A stretch of 64,000 nt of DNA from Shewanella hanedai (GCF_007197645.1 NZ_VKGK01000024.1:34373-98372); one strand, 5' to 3'; positions 26,921 to 35,371 are shown, counted from the stretch's first letter. The notes: a model not told the origin generated them from the letters alone. Numbers and translations: made by a program.

Positions 26921-27682
26921 ATGGCGAATGCACAGTACACTGTAAACATTAAGTCATACAATGCCAGAAGATTAGTTAGCGTGAGTCACACTATTAAACA
27001 AAAACCTCAACCCAAAAAAGCGACAACAGCCTCTAAAAGAGGAGATCAAAAGAGAAGCGCCTGGTTTAATAAGAACCAAGCCAAACCCTCTCATGCTGTT
27101 TCAAGTAAGAGTAAAGAAAAAACGGCTAATCCCGTCATTGTTCTTTTTAATAAACCCTTCGATGTATTGTGCCAATTTACAGATGAACAGGGACGTCAAA
27201 CATTAAAAGACTTTATTCCTATTCCAGAGGTATATGCCGCGGGAAGGCTAGATAGAGACAGTGAAGGTTTACTGTTACTCACCAATGATGGCAAACTTCA
27301 GTCGGCATTGACCGAACCCAAAAAACGAACTTTTAAAACCTACTGGGCGCAAGTTGAAGGCGCACCAAGTGAAGCTCAACTGGATGAATTACGTCACGGT
27401 GTCGAACTAAAAGACGGCTTAACATTACCAGCGACCATTAACATCATGCCTCAGCCAGAAGTCTGGGACCGTGTACCGCCGATACGAGAACGCAAAGCGA
27501 TCCCAACTACTTGGTTGGAAATTCAAATCTGCGAAGGACGCAATCGGCAAGTTAGGCGGATGACAGCACACATAGGTTTTCCAACTCTCAGACTCATTCG
27601 CTATAAAATAGGTAAATGGAGTCTAGATGATCTCAAACCTGCTGAATATTTGACGATTGATATGAAAAACAAGCCAATATAA
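26921..27682 (+). CDS. rluE: RluE, 23S rRNA pseudouridine synthase
   Basis: A 253-residue RsuA/RluE-type synthase; in E. coli RluE makes pseudouridine 2457 of 23S rRNA. The catalytic motif is AAGRLDRDSEGLLLLTNDG near residue 105 (Asp nucleophile in RLDRDS), and the ending RNRQVRRMTAHIGFPTLRLI is typical of RluE. There is no S4 domain, as in RluE. The N-terminal 65 residues are a basic, low-complexity extension. The ATG at 26921 has no Shine-Dalgarno; a GTG at 26981 (followed by SHTIKQ) is an alternative start. It heads the rluE-nudJ-mnmA-hflD-purB run found also in E. coli. Confidence 0.92.
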   Translation: MANAQYTVNIKSYNARRLVSVSHTIKQKPQPKKATTASKRGDQKRSAWFNKNQAKPSHAVSSKSKEKTANPVIVLFNKPFDVLCQFTDEQGRQTLKDFIPIPEVYAAGRLDRDSEGLLLLTNDGKLQSALTEPKKRTFKTYWAQVEGAPSEAQLDELRHGVELKDGLTLPATINIMPQPEVWDRVPPIRERKAIPTTWLEIQICEGRNRQVRRMTAHIGFPTLRLIRYKIGKWSLDDLKPAEYLTIDMKNKPI

Positions 27683-27726
27683 CGATTAACCTCAACTCAT
27701 CAATCGCAGCATTAAAGGAGGGGACA

Positions 27727-28206
27727 ATGAATCAAAGGTATAAACCAAATGTGACAGTCGCCTGTATTGTTCAGTGCCAAGACAAATACTTGATGGTTGA
27801 GGAGCTCATAAATGGAGTGACTCAATACAATCAACCGGCTGGGCATCTCGAACAAGGCGAGTCACTCACTCAGGCATGTGAACGTGAAATTTTTGAAGAA
27901 ACAGGTCTGAAACTTGAAGTGCAAGATTTAGTAGGTATCTATCAATTTAGTGCAGATGAAAGCTTAGCTTTCTTGAGATTTACTTTCTTTACCCACATTT
28001 CAACATTCCTTGAAACTGCGCCTCAAGATGCTGATATACAAGCTGCTCACTGGTTCACCTATGATGAAATCCTTGCTCTACAGCCTGCTTTAAGAAGCCC
28101 CCTTGTGCTCTCGAGTCTAGATGATGCCAGAAATAAAACACACTATCCGCTAGAACTACTCAATAGCCAGTATCTCAAGTTAGCCCCTAGCCATAATGCG
28201 TGTTAG
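27727..28206 (+). CDS. nudJ: NudJ, Nudix phosphatase
   Basis: A 159-residue Nudix hydrolase. The Nudix box runs from about residue 38 to 60: it opens with GHLEQGESL and closes with REIFEETGL, so all metal-binding Glu residues are present. E. coli NudJ hydrolyses nucleoside tri- and diphosphates and the thiamine precursor HMP-PP. Position between rluE and mnmA matches the E. coli order exactly, which supports the name. AAGGAGG lies just before the ATG, so translation should be strong. Confidence 0.9.
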   Translation: MNQRYKPNVTVACIVQCQDKYLMVEELINGVTQYNQPAGHLEQGESLTQACEREIFEETGLKLEVQDLVGIYQFSADESLAFLRFTFFTHISTFLETAPQDADIQAAHWFTYDEILALQPALRSPLVLSSLDDARNKTHYPLELLNSQYLKLAPSHNAC

Positions 28207-28341
28207 AATACGCCCCCGAAAATGTAGCTTCTTTTTTAGATAATTTGAATCCTTATCGCACTGGCTTTATCGCTCGGTGTTATGGGACAGGCAGTCTTTA
28301 ATCTCAGGCTATATAAGGTACATTCAACGGTTTTAGGAACT

Positions 28342-29481
28342 ATGGCAATCATCGAAACGACTGCGGCAATAATCGAACCCACTGCTACTAACAATAAAAA
28401 AGTCATTGTCGGCATGTCCGGCGGTGTTGACTCATCAGTTTCGGCTTACCTGTTACTTAAACAGGGCTATCAAGTCGAAGGCCTTTTCATGAAAAACTGG
28501 GAAGAAGATGACACCGATGAATATTGTGCCGCTGCAGACGACCTCAAAGATGCCCAAGCTGTGTGTGACAAGCTTGGCATAAAACTGCATACCGTCAATT
28601 TCGCCTCAGAATATTGGGACAATGTGTTCGAATATTTTCTGGCTGAATACAAGGCAGGCAGAACCCCAAATCCAGACATCATTTGTAATAAAGAGATAAA
28701 GTTTAAAGCTTTCCTCGAATTTGCTGATGAAATCTTAGACGCCGACTACATCGCCATGGGGCATTATGTTCGTCGCAGTGACGAAAGTGGCCAAAGCCAG
28801 ATGCTACGTGGTGTGGATGGCAATAAAGATCAAAGCTACTTCCTCTATACACTCAGCCATGAGCAAATGTCTCGCTCGCTGTTTCCTGTTGGTGAACTCG
28901 ACAAGAGTGAAGTCAGGGAGATAGCCAAAGAGATGGGCCTTATCACTCATGATAAAAAAGACAGTACTGGGATCTGCTTTATCGGCGAGCGTAAGTTTAC
29001 TGACTTCCTCAGTACTTTCTTACCTGCACAGCCTGGAAATATAGAAACATCAGAAGGTGAAGTGATCGGCACCCATCAAGGGCTGATGTACCACACTCTA
29101 GGCCAACGTAAAGGCTTAGGCATTGGTGGAATGAAAAACAGCAATGACGATCCTTGGTATGTAGTCGATAAAGAGATGGACAGAAACGTACTGGTTGTCG
29201 GTCAAGGTGGCACTCATCCACGTCTAATGTCTGTCGGTTTTTATGCCGACCAACTGCACTGGGTCGATAGAAAAGGGCCTAGCGACGGTGCTCAAATCAC
29301 GGTTAAAACTCGCTATCGTCAACGCGATGTTGCCTGTACTTTGCATTATGAAGGCGAAGACAGAATCAAAGTCTTATTCGATGAGCCTGTTGCAGCAGTG
29401 ACGCCGGGACAATCTGCCGTATTTTATGATGCCGAGATTTGCTTAGGCGGCGCTATCATCGATTCATTAATTAGAGAATAA
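28342..29481 (+). CDS. mnmA: MnmA, tRNA 2-thiouridylase
   Basis: A 379-residue enzyme that thiolates U34 of tRNA-Lys, -Glu and -Gln. The PP-loop GMSGGVDSS lies near residue 24-32. The catalytic cysteines are in NPDIICNKEIKF and DSTGICFIGE. The frame is open 20 codons further upstream, but I choose ATG 28342 because TAGGAAC is properly placed and homology starts soon after. The first 18 residues (Ile/Thr/Ala-rich) are longer than in E. coli. Its substrate tRNA-Lys(UUU) is heavily multiplied at the right end of this window. Confidence 0.96.
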   Translation: MAIIETTAAIIEPTATNNKKVIVGMSGGVDSSVSAYLLLKQGYQVEGLFMKNWEEDDTDEYCAAADDLKDAQAVCDKLGIKLHTVNFASEYWDNVFEYFLAEYKAGRTPNPDIICNKEIKFKAFLEFADEILDADYIAMGHYVRRSDESGQSQMLRGVDGNKDQSYFLYTLSHEQMSRSLFPVGELDKSEVREIAKEMGLITHDKKDSTGICFIGERKFTDFLSTFLPAQPGNIETSEGEVIGTHQGLMYHTLGQRKGLGIGGMKNSNDDPWYVVDKEMDRNVLVVGQGGTHPRLMSVGFYADQLHWVDRKGPSDGAQITVKTRYRQRDVACTLHYEGEDRIKVLFDEPVAAVTPGQSAVFYDAEICLGGAIIDSLIRE

Positions 29482-29484
29482 GCC

Positions 29485-30099
29485 GTGAGCGACCTTCTAG
29501 ATGAACGCACCATGGCTTTTGCCGGAATATTGCAAGCAATTGCACAAGTCCAGCACATCGCCAGACACGGTAATACAGACAAAGACAGCCTAGCAGCCAG
29601 TCTCAATACCGTCATCGTCACGAACCCTGATTCCACATCCGATGTGTATGCAGATAAAGTGGCACTGAATAAAGGTTATCAGCTCATCGTCAATCAACTT
29701 GGTGATAGCAAAGATAAAGATGTAGAAGTGACTCGCTACTTGGTTGGTATATTAGCCTTGGAGCGAAAACTTTCCCGTGGCAATGCCATGGGAATATTGG
29801 CCGAGAGGATCAATCAGATCCATCGCCAATTGCACCATTTTGCGATCACCGATGAGCAAGTTGTTGCTAATTTCGCTGGGATCTACAGTGATATCATCAG
29901 CTCTCTTGGGCCCAAAATTCAAATATCTGGAAATCCTGAGTATCTGAAACAAACCCAGGTACAAGAAAAAATTCGCGCCTTACTGCTGTCTGCCATGCGC
30001 AGCGCTGTACTGTGGCGCCAACTAGGTGGAAAGCGCAGACATTTAGTCTTCGCGAGAAAGTCGATCCTAGATATAGCTAACAAAAGTCTTACCCTATAA
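29485..30099 (+). CDS. hflD: HflD, lysogenization/CII-binding protein homologue
   Basis: A 204-residue, mostly helical, peripheral membrane protein of the HflD family. In E. coli it binds phage lambda CII and lowers lysogeny; the housekeeping role is unclear. Family features are the opening TMAFAGILQAIAQVQHIA, the YLVGILALERKL helix and the late LLLSAMRSAVLWRQLGGKR segment. The start is GTG at 29485, three bases after the mnmA stop, and purB follows 28 bases downstream, so mnmA-hflD-purB is an operon as in E. coli. Confidence 0.93.
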   Translation: MSDLLDERTMAFAGILQAIAQVQHIARHGNTDKDSLAASLNTVIVTNPDSTSDVYADKVALNKGYQLIVNQLGDSKDKDVEVTRYLVGILALERKLSRGNAMGILAERINQIHRQLHHFAITDEQVVANFAGIYSDIISSLGPKIQISGNPEYLKQTQVQEKIRALLLSAMRSAVLWRQLGGKRRHLVFARKSILDIANKSLTL

Positions 30100-30127
30100 T
30101 AAATTAAGTTCATTAAGGAGCTTCATA

Positions 30128-31498
30128 ATGGAACTATCCGCACTAACTGCTATCTCTCCTGTAGACGGTCGTTATGGTAGTAAAACCGCCTCATTGAGAG
30201 GGATCTTCAGCGAGTACGGCCTGACCAAGTACCGTGTTCAAGTCGAGATAAACTGGTTAAAGCTACTCTCTAGCTGCCCAGAGATTGAAGAAGTTCCACC
30301 TTTTAGCGAAACAGCATTAGCGCTTCTCGATAGCATTAAAGACAATTTTAATGAAGCTGATGCTCTTCGTATTAAAGCCATTGAAGCCACTACAAACCAC
30401 GATGTCAAAGCGGTTGAATACTTCATCAAAGAGCAAATTGCAGATAATGCAGAACTTGTCGCTATCGATGAGTTTGTTCATTTTGCTTGTACCTCTGAAG
30501 ATATCAACAACTTATCTCATGGTTTAATGCTAACTGATGCCCGTGAGCAAGTGCTTGTTCCTTATTGTCAGCAGATTGTCGATGCCATTAAAGGCCTAGC
30601 AAGAGAGCACCGCTCAGTGCCTTTGATGTCGCGAACGCACGGACAACCAGCCTCTCCTTCTACACTAGGCAAAGAGATGGCCAACGTTGCCATTCGTCTT
30701 GAACGTCAATTAGCTCAGATAAATTCAGTGCAGTTTATGGGTAAGATTAACGGTGCTGTAGGTAACTACAACGCACACATCTCAGCCTATCCAGAAGTGA
30801 ACTGGCATGAACTGTCTGAGCGTTTCGTGACAAGCCTAGGTTTAAACTGGAACCCTTACACTACTCAAATTGAGCCACACGACTACATCGCTGAGCTTTT
30901 TGATGCCGTTGCGCGCTTCAACACTGTGTTGATTGATTTCAACCGTGATATCTGGGGTTACATTGCACTCGGTCACTTCAAACAGAAGACGATTGCTGGC
31001 GAGATTGGTTCTTCAACCATGCCGCATAAAGTAAACCCTATCGATTTTGAGAACTCTGAAGGTAATTTAGGTATTGCAAATGCACTTATGCAGCACCTTG
31101 CCTCTAAATTACCTGTTTCACGCTGGCAGCGTGATCTGACTGACTCAACGGTTTTACGTAATTTAGGTGTGGGCATCGCTCACGCACTTATTGCCTATCA
31201 GTCAACGCTTAAAGGGATCAGTAAGCTTGAAGTCAACGAAGCCCAACTTCGCGCTGAGCTAGACAAAAACTGGGAAGTACTGGCTGAGCCTGTACAAACA
31301 GTTATGCGTCGTTACGGTATCGAAAAGCCTTACGAGAAGCTTAAAGAGCTAACTCGTGGTAAGCGTATTGATGGTGAGCAACTTGCTACCTTTATCGATG
31401 GTCTTGAATTGCCTGATACCGTTAAAATCGAGCTTAAAAAGATGACTCCGGCTAACTACATTGGTCGTGCAGAAGCTTTCGTTGACGAAATGAAGTAA
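30128..31498 (+). CDS. purB: PurB, adenylosuccinate lyase
   Basis: A 456-residue enzyme that catalyses two steps of purine synthesis: SAICAR to AICAR and adenylosuccinate to AMP, both with fumarate release. The superfamily signature GSSTMPHKVNP is near residue 295, and the catalytic region THGQPASPSTLGKEMAN is near 171. Length equals E. coli PurB (456). AAGGAG precedes the ATG. It is last in the operon and is followed by a strong terminator. Confidence 0.98.
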   Translation: MELSALTAISPVDGRYGSKTASLRGIFSEYGLTKYRVQVEINWLKLLSSCPEIEEVPPFSETALALLDSIKDNFNEADALRIKAIEATTNHDVKAVEYFIKEQIADNAELVAIDEFVHFACTSEDINNLSHGLMLTDAREQVLVPYCQQIVDAIKGLAREHRSVPLMSRTHGQPASPSTLGKEMANVAIRLERQLAQINSVQFMGKINGAVGNYNAHISAYPEVNWHELSERFVTSLGLNWNPYTTQIEPHDYIAELFDAVARFNTVLIDFNRDIWGYIALGHFKQKTIAGEIGSSTMPHKVNPIDFENSEGNLGIANALMQHLASKLPVSRWQRDLTDSTVLRNLGVGIAHALIAYQSTLKGISKLEVNEAQLRAELDKNWEVLAEPVQTVMRRYGIEKPYEKLKELTRGKRIDGEQLATFIDGLELPDTVKIELKKMTPANYIGRAEAFVDEMK

Positions 31499-31519
31499 TC
31501 AACGCTTAACCTTGATCCC

Positions 31520-31552
31520 AAAAAAGCGGTAAGCTAACACTTACCGCTTTTT
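31520..31552 (+). terminator. Terminator of purB
   Basis: GCGGTAAG-CTAACA-CTTACCGC (31526-31547), A run before and T5 after. Confidence 0.92.
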
Positions 31553-31574
31553 AATTGCTGATATACCCCATTTA

Positions 31575-31838
31575 TACCAATCAGTATAAAGATTTGATCG
31601 CTCAGCGAGAGTTTAGCGCTCCTGAGTCAAGGCAACGAGTGAAGAGCATAGTTATTCTACGGTTAAGCTCGTTAACACAGGATCAGAAGCGCTAAAACTC
31701 GCCTGTAAGGAGTGTTTTTGGCTGCCTACTTCTGCGTTGAGTGAACTCACAAGGGAACAACCATGATCTCATTCATTCGCCTTGAATTAGTTTGCCAAAA
31801 AACACTCTGAGTAGATCAACTTCTTATACTGATTGGTA
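31575..31838. mobile_element. MITE-like element, copy 1 (264 bp)
   Basis: A non-coding element bounded by terminal inverted repeats: TACCAATCAGTATAA at both ends, identical over 15 bases, then imperfect to a shared TTGATC (about 25 bases in all). It is flanked by TTA on each side (31572-31574, 31839-31841), a 3-bp target duplication. A second copy lies inverted at 58753-59079. No transposase frame fits inside, so it must be mobilised in trans. An internal stem of 14 bp (31612-31625 with 31683-31696), extended by GCGAG/CTCGC, is conserved in both copies. It ends 25 bases before the roxA start codon. Confidence 0.85.
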
Positions 31839-31863
31839 TTACAACAAATGAAGCCAATTCCCT

Positions 31864-32991
31864 ATGTATAAAATCAATTTCAACACCAGTGAGTTTTTAT
31901 CTACGCATTGGCAAAAAGAGCCACTTGTCATTAAAGGGGCATTTAGCAACTTTGTTGACCCAATGAGTGCAGATGAACTTGCTGGACTTGCATGTGAAGA
32001 GGAGATCTCATCACGGGTTGTCATCACAAAGGAAAATAACTGGGAAATCATTCAAGGCCCTATTAATGATTACGAGCAGTTTGGTGAAGATAACTGGCAG
32101 TTACTGGTCCAGGCAGTTAATCACTGGTTCCCTGACTCAGCCTCACTCATAGAAGCTTTCAGGTTTATACCAGATTGGCGTTTCGATGATCTGATGGTCT
32201 CTTTTGCTACACCCGGCGGCGGTGTTGGCCCTCATATTGATAACTATGATGTTTTCTTACTGCAAGGTGAAGGAACCAGACGTTGGAAAGTCGGCGCTAA
32301 AGGAAACTACACCCCAAGAGGCGGCGATACTCACACTGCACTTATCGACGACTTTGAGCCCATCATCGACGTCGTGCTAGAAGCGGGTGACATGTTGTAC
32401 ATCCCACCTGGATTCCCACATTGCGCCCAAACACTCACAACCGCACTGAGTTACTCTATTGGTTTCAGGGCACCAAGCCAGCAAGAACTGTTTAGCAGTG
32501 TTGCAGATCATCTGCTCGATACTAATACCGGTCTGAAACGCTTTACGTCAACAAGCGAACCAGTAGCAGCCAGTTCTGTATCAATTGAGCACCAAAAAGG
32601 GATGCTGAGCCTACTCAATGAGTTGCTCAAACAACCAGAGCAATATCAAACCGTATTAGGACAATTGCTCAGTCAGAATCGCTTTGAACTTGACTTATCT
32701 GATCCCGAATCCCCTTATCAGAGAGAAGATTTGACCGATGCCCTGTCTGAGGGAGCTGAGATACACAGAATAGGCGGTTTAAAGGTGATTAAGCTCGAAG
32801 GTGATACTGAGCAACGACTGTTTATTAATGGCGACATATTTGCTTGTGAGCAGCTAACATCGGAAGAGATTGAGCACTTAGCGAATGCATTTATCATTGA
32901 TAATCAGCAAGCCTTAACCTTATGTGGTTCAAGCGCGATGAGTGAGATGTTTGTGGGCTTGTTAAATAAAGGATTTTACTATTTAGCGTGA
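31864..32991 (+). CDS. roxA: RoxA (YcfD), ribosomal protein uL16 arginine hydroxylase
   Basis: A 375-residue JmjC-type Fe(II)/2-oxoglutarate oxygenase, equal in size to E. coli YcfD/RoxA, which 3-hydroxylates Arg81 of ribosomal protein uL16 in an oxygen-dependent manner. The iron triad is His124-x-Asp126 (in GPHIDNYD) and His186 (in PPGFPHCAQ). A winged-helix-like C-terminal domain follows. The promoter must lie within or beyond the adjacent MITE, because only 25 bases separate the element from the ATG and the purB terminator lies on the other side. A terminator follows at 33018. Confidence 0.94.
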   Translation: MYKINFNTSEFLSTHWQKEPLVIKGAFSNFVDPMSADELAGLACEEEISSRVVITKENNWEIIQGPINDYEQFGEDNWQLLVQAVNHWFPDSASLIEAFRFIPDWRFDDLMVSFATPGGGVGPHIDNYDVFLLQGEGTRRWKVGAKGNYTPRGGDTHTALIDDFEPIIDVVLEAGDMLYIPPGFPHCAQTLTTALSYSIGFRAPSQQELFSSVADHLLDTNTGLKRFTSTSEPVAASSVSIEHQKGMLSLLNELLKQPEQYQTVLGQLLSQNRFELDLSDPESPYQREDLTDALSEGAEIHRIGGLKVIKLEGDTEQRLFINGDIFACEQLTSEEIEHLANAFIIDNQQALTLCGSSAMSEMFVGLLNKGFYYLA

Positions 32992-33017
32992 ATCTTTTTT
33001 TATCAGTAGCACAAACT

Positions 33018-33046
33018 AAAAATGGCACCCTTTCGGTGCCATTTTT
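33018..33046. terminator. Terminator between roxA and the DUF4826 gene
   Basis: AAATGGCACC-CTTTC-GGTGCCATTT (33020-33044) with A and T runs outside; works for both convergent genes. Confidence 0.9.
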
Positions 33047-33084
33047 ATTCACTCACTGTTTAAAACAGCATTGAATTTATCTCA

Positions 33085-33528
33085 TTACCCCCAAAGTTTT
33101 TCATCACCTTGGATCTGATAAAGACTCTCTGCACGAGACACGAGAAGTTGAGCAAATTTTGCTTGAGTTGGATCTTTCGTCGCACCTGATTTGAACAAGT
33201 TTTCAGCTTTCATCTGCCACATCATAGAAAAATGGCGTAGTGCTTCGCGTGCCGTACCTGCCACTTTCACATCCACATAATCACTCGGCAGATCACCTGA
33301 CATGACCCAAAACGTTTGTTTCGTTGGTTGTTTAGACTCCATCTTCCAAACCGCAACATATGGCGCTAAGTAACGACTTTCATCGGCAATCACTTTACTA
33401 GGGATCACACCTTTTTCAGCTAGAAAGCGGTTTGCTTTCTGAAAATGCTCTTTGATCCATTGCTGTCTCAACGCTTCTTGCTGCTCAGGATCCATCGCTT
33501 GAGTTTGAGTGTCTACTTGTTCCGTCAT
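33085..33528 (-). CDS. Conserved protein of unknown function (DUF4826-like)
   Basis: A 147-residue soluble protein with no signal peptide or membrane helix. It has an acidic/Gln-rich N-terminus, then a compact alpha/beta domain containing YLAPYVAVWKMES, the FWVMSGDLPSDYV strand-loop and a long C-terminal helix pair (HFSMMWQMKAENL). From memory this matches DUF4826, found mostly in Shewanella and relatives, but I could not run a search. No function is known to me. It is convergent with roxA and divergent from leucine dehydrogenase. Confidence 0.8.
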   Translation of the reverse strand: MTEQVDTQTQAMDPEQQEALRQQWIKEHFQKANRFLAEKGVIPSKVIADESRYLAPYVAVWKMESKQPTKQTFWVMSGDLPSDYVDVKVAGTAREALRHFSMMWQMKAENLFKSGATKDPTQAKFAQLLVSRAESLYQIQGDEKLWG

Positions 33529-33784
33529 ACTTAATTCCTATCTTATTGTTATTTTGTAAATCCGTAACCGCTTCCCCAAATTAACATGGATCAGAGCATA
33601 AACAGCACTCCGGTTGACGTTAACGTAAGGTGGAAAGCAAAATTGCCACACAGATCACAATTAATCCGATTCTTTGCTTTGTTGAGAGTATCCCTAAATG
33701 CTATCGTTCTGCAATAATTTTAATAAGGAACCGGTTAACTCTTTAATTGTTCCGGTGTTTAAATCCTAAGTGGAGAACTGCTAC

Positions 33785-34816
33785 GTGGCTGTATTCAATC
33801 ATATCTCGTTTGACGAACATGAACAGATCGTATTTTGTCAGGATAAAGAGAGCGGCTTAAAAGCCATTATTGCTATCCATAATACTAATTTAGGCCCCGC
33901 TGTTGGCGGCTGTAGAATGTGGAACTACGAATCTGACGACGAAGCGTTGACTGATGTGTTGCGTTTATCACGTGGCATGACCTATAAAAATGCACTGGCA
34001 GGTCTTGAGATGGGCGGCGGAAAGTCAGTTATTATTGCCGATCCGAAAACCCAAGATAGAGAAGCCCTATTTCGCGCATTTGGCCGTTGCATAAACAGTT
34101 TGGGCGGCAAATATTTCTCGGCTGAAGATGTGGGCGTGACAACAGCAGATATCATGATCGCACATCAAGAAACCCCTTATATGGCAGGACTTGAAGGAAA
34201 AAGTGGCGACCCTTCACCTTTTACCGCTTTAGGCACCTACTTAGGCATCAAAGCGGCTGTGAAACATCAGCGTGGTATCGATAGCCTTAAAGGTCTTAAA
34301 ATTTCAGTTCAAGGCGTCGGTCACGTAGGCTACTACCTGTGTCGTCATCTACACGCAGAAGGGGCTGAACTAATAGTCACTGATATCAATCAAACATCTT
34401 TAGACAGAGTCTCCACCGAATTTGGTGCCACAGTTGTTGCTCCCCAAGATATCTACCATCAGGATGTTGACGTCTACGCACCTTGTGCCTTAGGCGCGAC
34501 AATTAACGATACGACTATTCCGCTGCTAAAAGCGACGATTGTGGCTGGTTGTGCCAATAATCAACTTGCCGAAGCCAGACATGGTGAGAAACTTAAAGAG
34601 TTGAACATCTTGTACGCGCCAGATTATGTGATTAACGCCGGTGGGATCATTAACGTATCGTTTGAAAAAGATTACGATGCCACGCTAGCAACGAAAAAAG
34701 TGGAAGAGATCTACGACACGCTTATGCGTATTTTTGTTCTATCAGATGAGCAAGACTGTACCACTTCCTCTATTGCTGATGAACTTGCCCGCGCAATTAT
34801 TGAAGCGGCAAAGTAG
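33785..34816 (+). CDS. Leucine dehydrogenase (Glu/Leu/Phe/Val dehydrogenase family)
   Basis: A 343-residue NAD-dependent enzyme that oxidatively deaminates branched-chain amino acids to 2-oxo acids. The N-terminal catalytic domain has GPAVGGCRMW, then the YKNALAGLEMGGGKSVI region with the catalytic Lys, and the Rossmann domain has VQGVGHVGYYL (GxGxxG). Size and motifs match Bacillus leucine dehydrogenase rather than the 450-residue glutamate dehydrogenases. I place the start at GTG 33785, because GGAG lies eight bases before it; the frame is open five codons earlier (GTG 33770). It is monocistronic, with a terminator about 50 bases after the stop. Confidence 0.92.
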   Translation: MAVFNHISFDEHEQIVFCQDKESGLKAIIAIHNTNLGPAVGGCRMWNYESDDEALTDVLRLSRGMTYKNALAGLEMGGGKSVIIADPKTQDREALFRAFGRCINSLGGKYFSAEDVGVTTADIMIAHQETPYMAGLEGKSGDPSPFTALGTYLGIKAAVKHQRGIDSLKGLKISVQGVGHVGYYLCRHLHAEGAELIVTDINQTSLDRVSTEFGATVVAPQDIYHQDVDVYAPCALGATINDTTIPLLKATIVAGCANNQLAEARHGEKLKELNILYAPDYVINAGGIINVSFEKDYDATLATKKVEEIYDTLMRIFVLSDEQDCTTSSIADELARAIIEAAK

Positions 34817-34862
34817 TCACCTCATTCTGTCATAAAAAAACAGAAAGCTCGTAAAATAACCA

Positions 34863-34894
34863 GAGGCAAAAATATTCATTTTGCTTCTTTTTTT
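34863..34894 (+). terminator. Terminator of leucine dehydrogenase
   Basis: GAGGCAAAA (34863-34871) pairs with TTTTGCTTC (34879-34887) with one G-T wobble, followed by T7. Confidence 0.75.
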
Positions 34895-35026
34895 ATGCCC
34901 AAATTTATTTTTCCAAGCCTACCAAAGAGATAGTTAAATAGAACAGAAAATTAATCATATCGAACTGGATATTGTGATATTTGTCTGCTTGACTTAGAGG
35001 CTCGTCACCTTGCCTAGGAAAGCTGT

Positions 35027-35371
35027 ATGATTACTTTCAAGTATGATCTCAATCAGGATGTTGTTGAACTTCAGGCGAGCAATTGGTGTGGCCTAGAGCA
35101 GGTCTATATCAATGGTAAGCGAGTCTCACGCAAACTAAATTTTGGACAAAACAGTGAACACAATGTGCAATTAAAGGACGGTAATAGTTGTAAATTTCAA
35201 TTACTTATAGACCCTTCATCCGAGTTAATGGTGTGCAGGATCTACAAAAAAAATAATTTAATTGCGAGCATCAAACAAGGGAAGGAAAACTTAAAACAGA
35301 GTAGAAAAGCATTACAAAACTGGGCTATATTTTTTACACTCTCTAGCTTACTGTTATTGTTACTGAATTAA
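35027..35371 (+). CDS. Small tail-anchored membrane protein of unknown function
   Basis: A 114-residue protein I do not recognise. Residues 1-75 look like a small beta domain (VELQASNWCGLEQVYINGKRV, a conserved-looking Trp-Cys). Then comes a charged helix (KQGKENLKQSRKALQNW) and a C-terminal hydrophobic segment of about 18 residues (AIFFTLSSLLLLLLN) ending the protein, as in a tail anchor with the domain in the cytoplasm. AGGAAAG lies seven bases before the ATG, so the start is well supported. It stands alone between leucine dehydrogenase and the convergent marR-type gene. Confidence 0.78.
   Translation: MITFKYDLNQDVVELQASNWCGLEQVYINGKRVSRKLNFGQNSEHNVQLKDGNSCKFQLLIDPSSELMVCRIYKKNNLIASIKQGKENLKQSRKALQNWAIFFTLSSLLLLLLN

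Noticed and set aside
31575..31838. Coding sequence or transposase remnant inside the MITE-like element
   Set aside because: No open frame of useful length on either strand and no transposase motif; conservation lies in the ends and the stem.
33650..33672. CRP-like site before leucine dehydrogenase
   Set aside because: The right half AGATCACA is good, but the left half TGCCA matches the TGTGA consensus poorly, so I do not call it.
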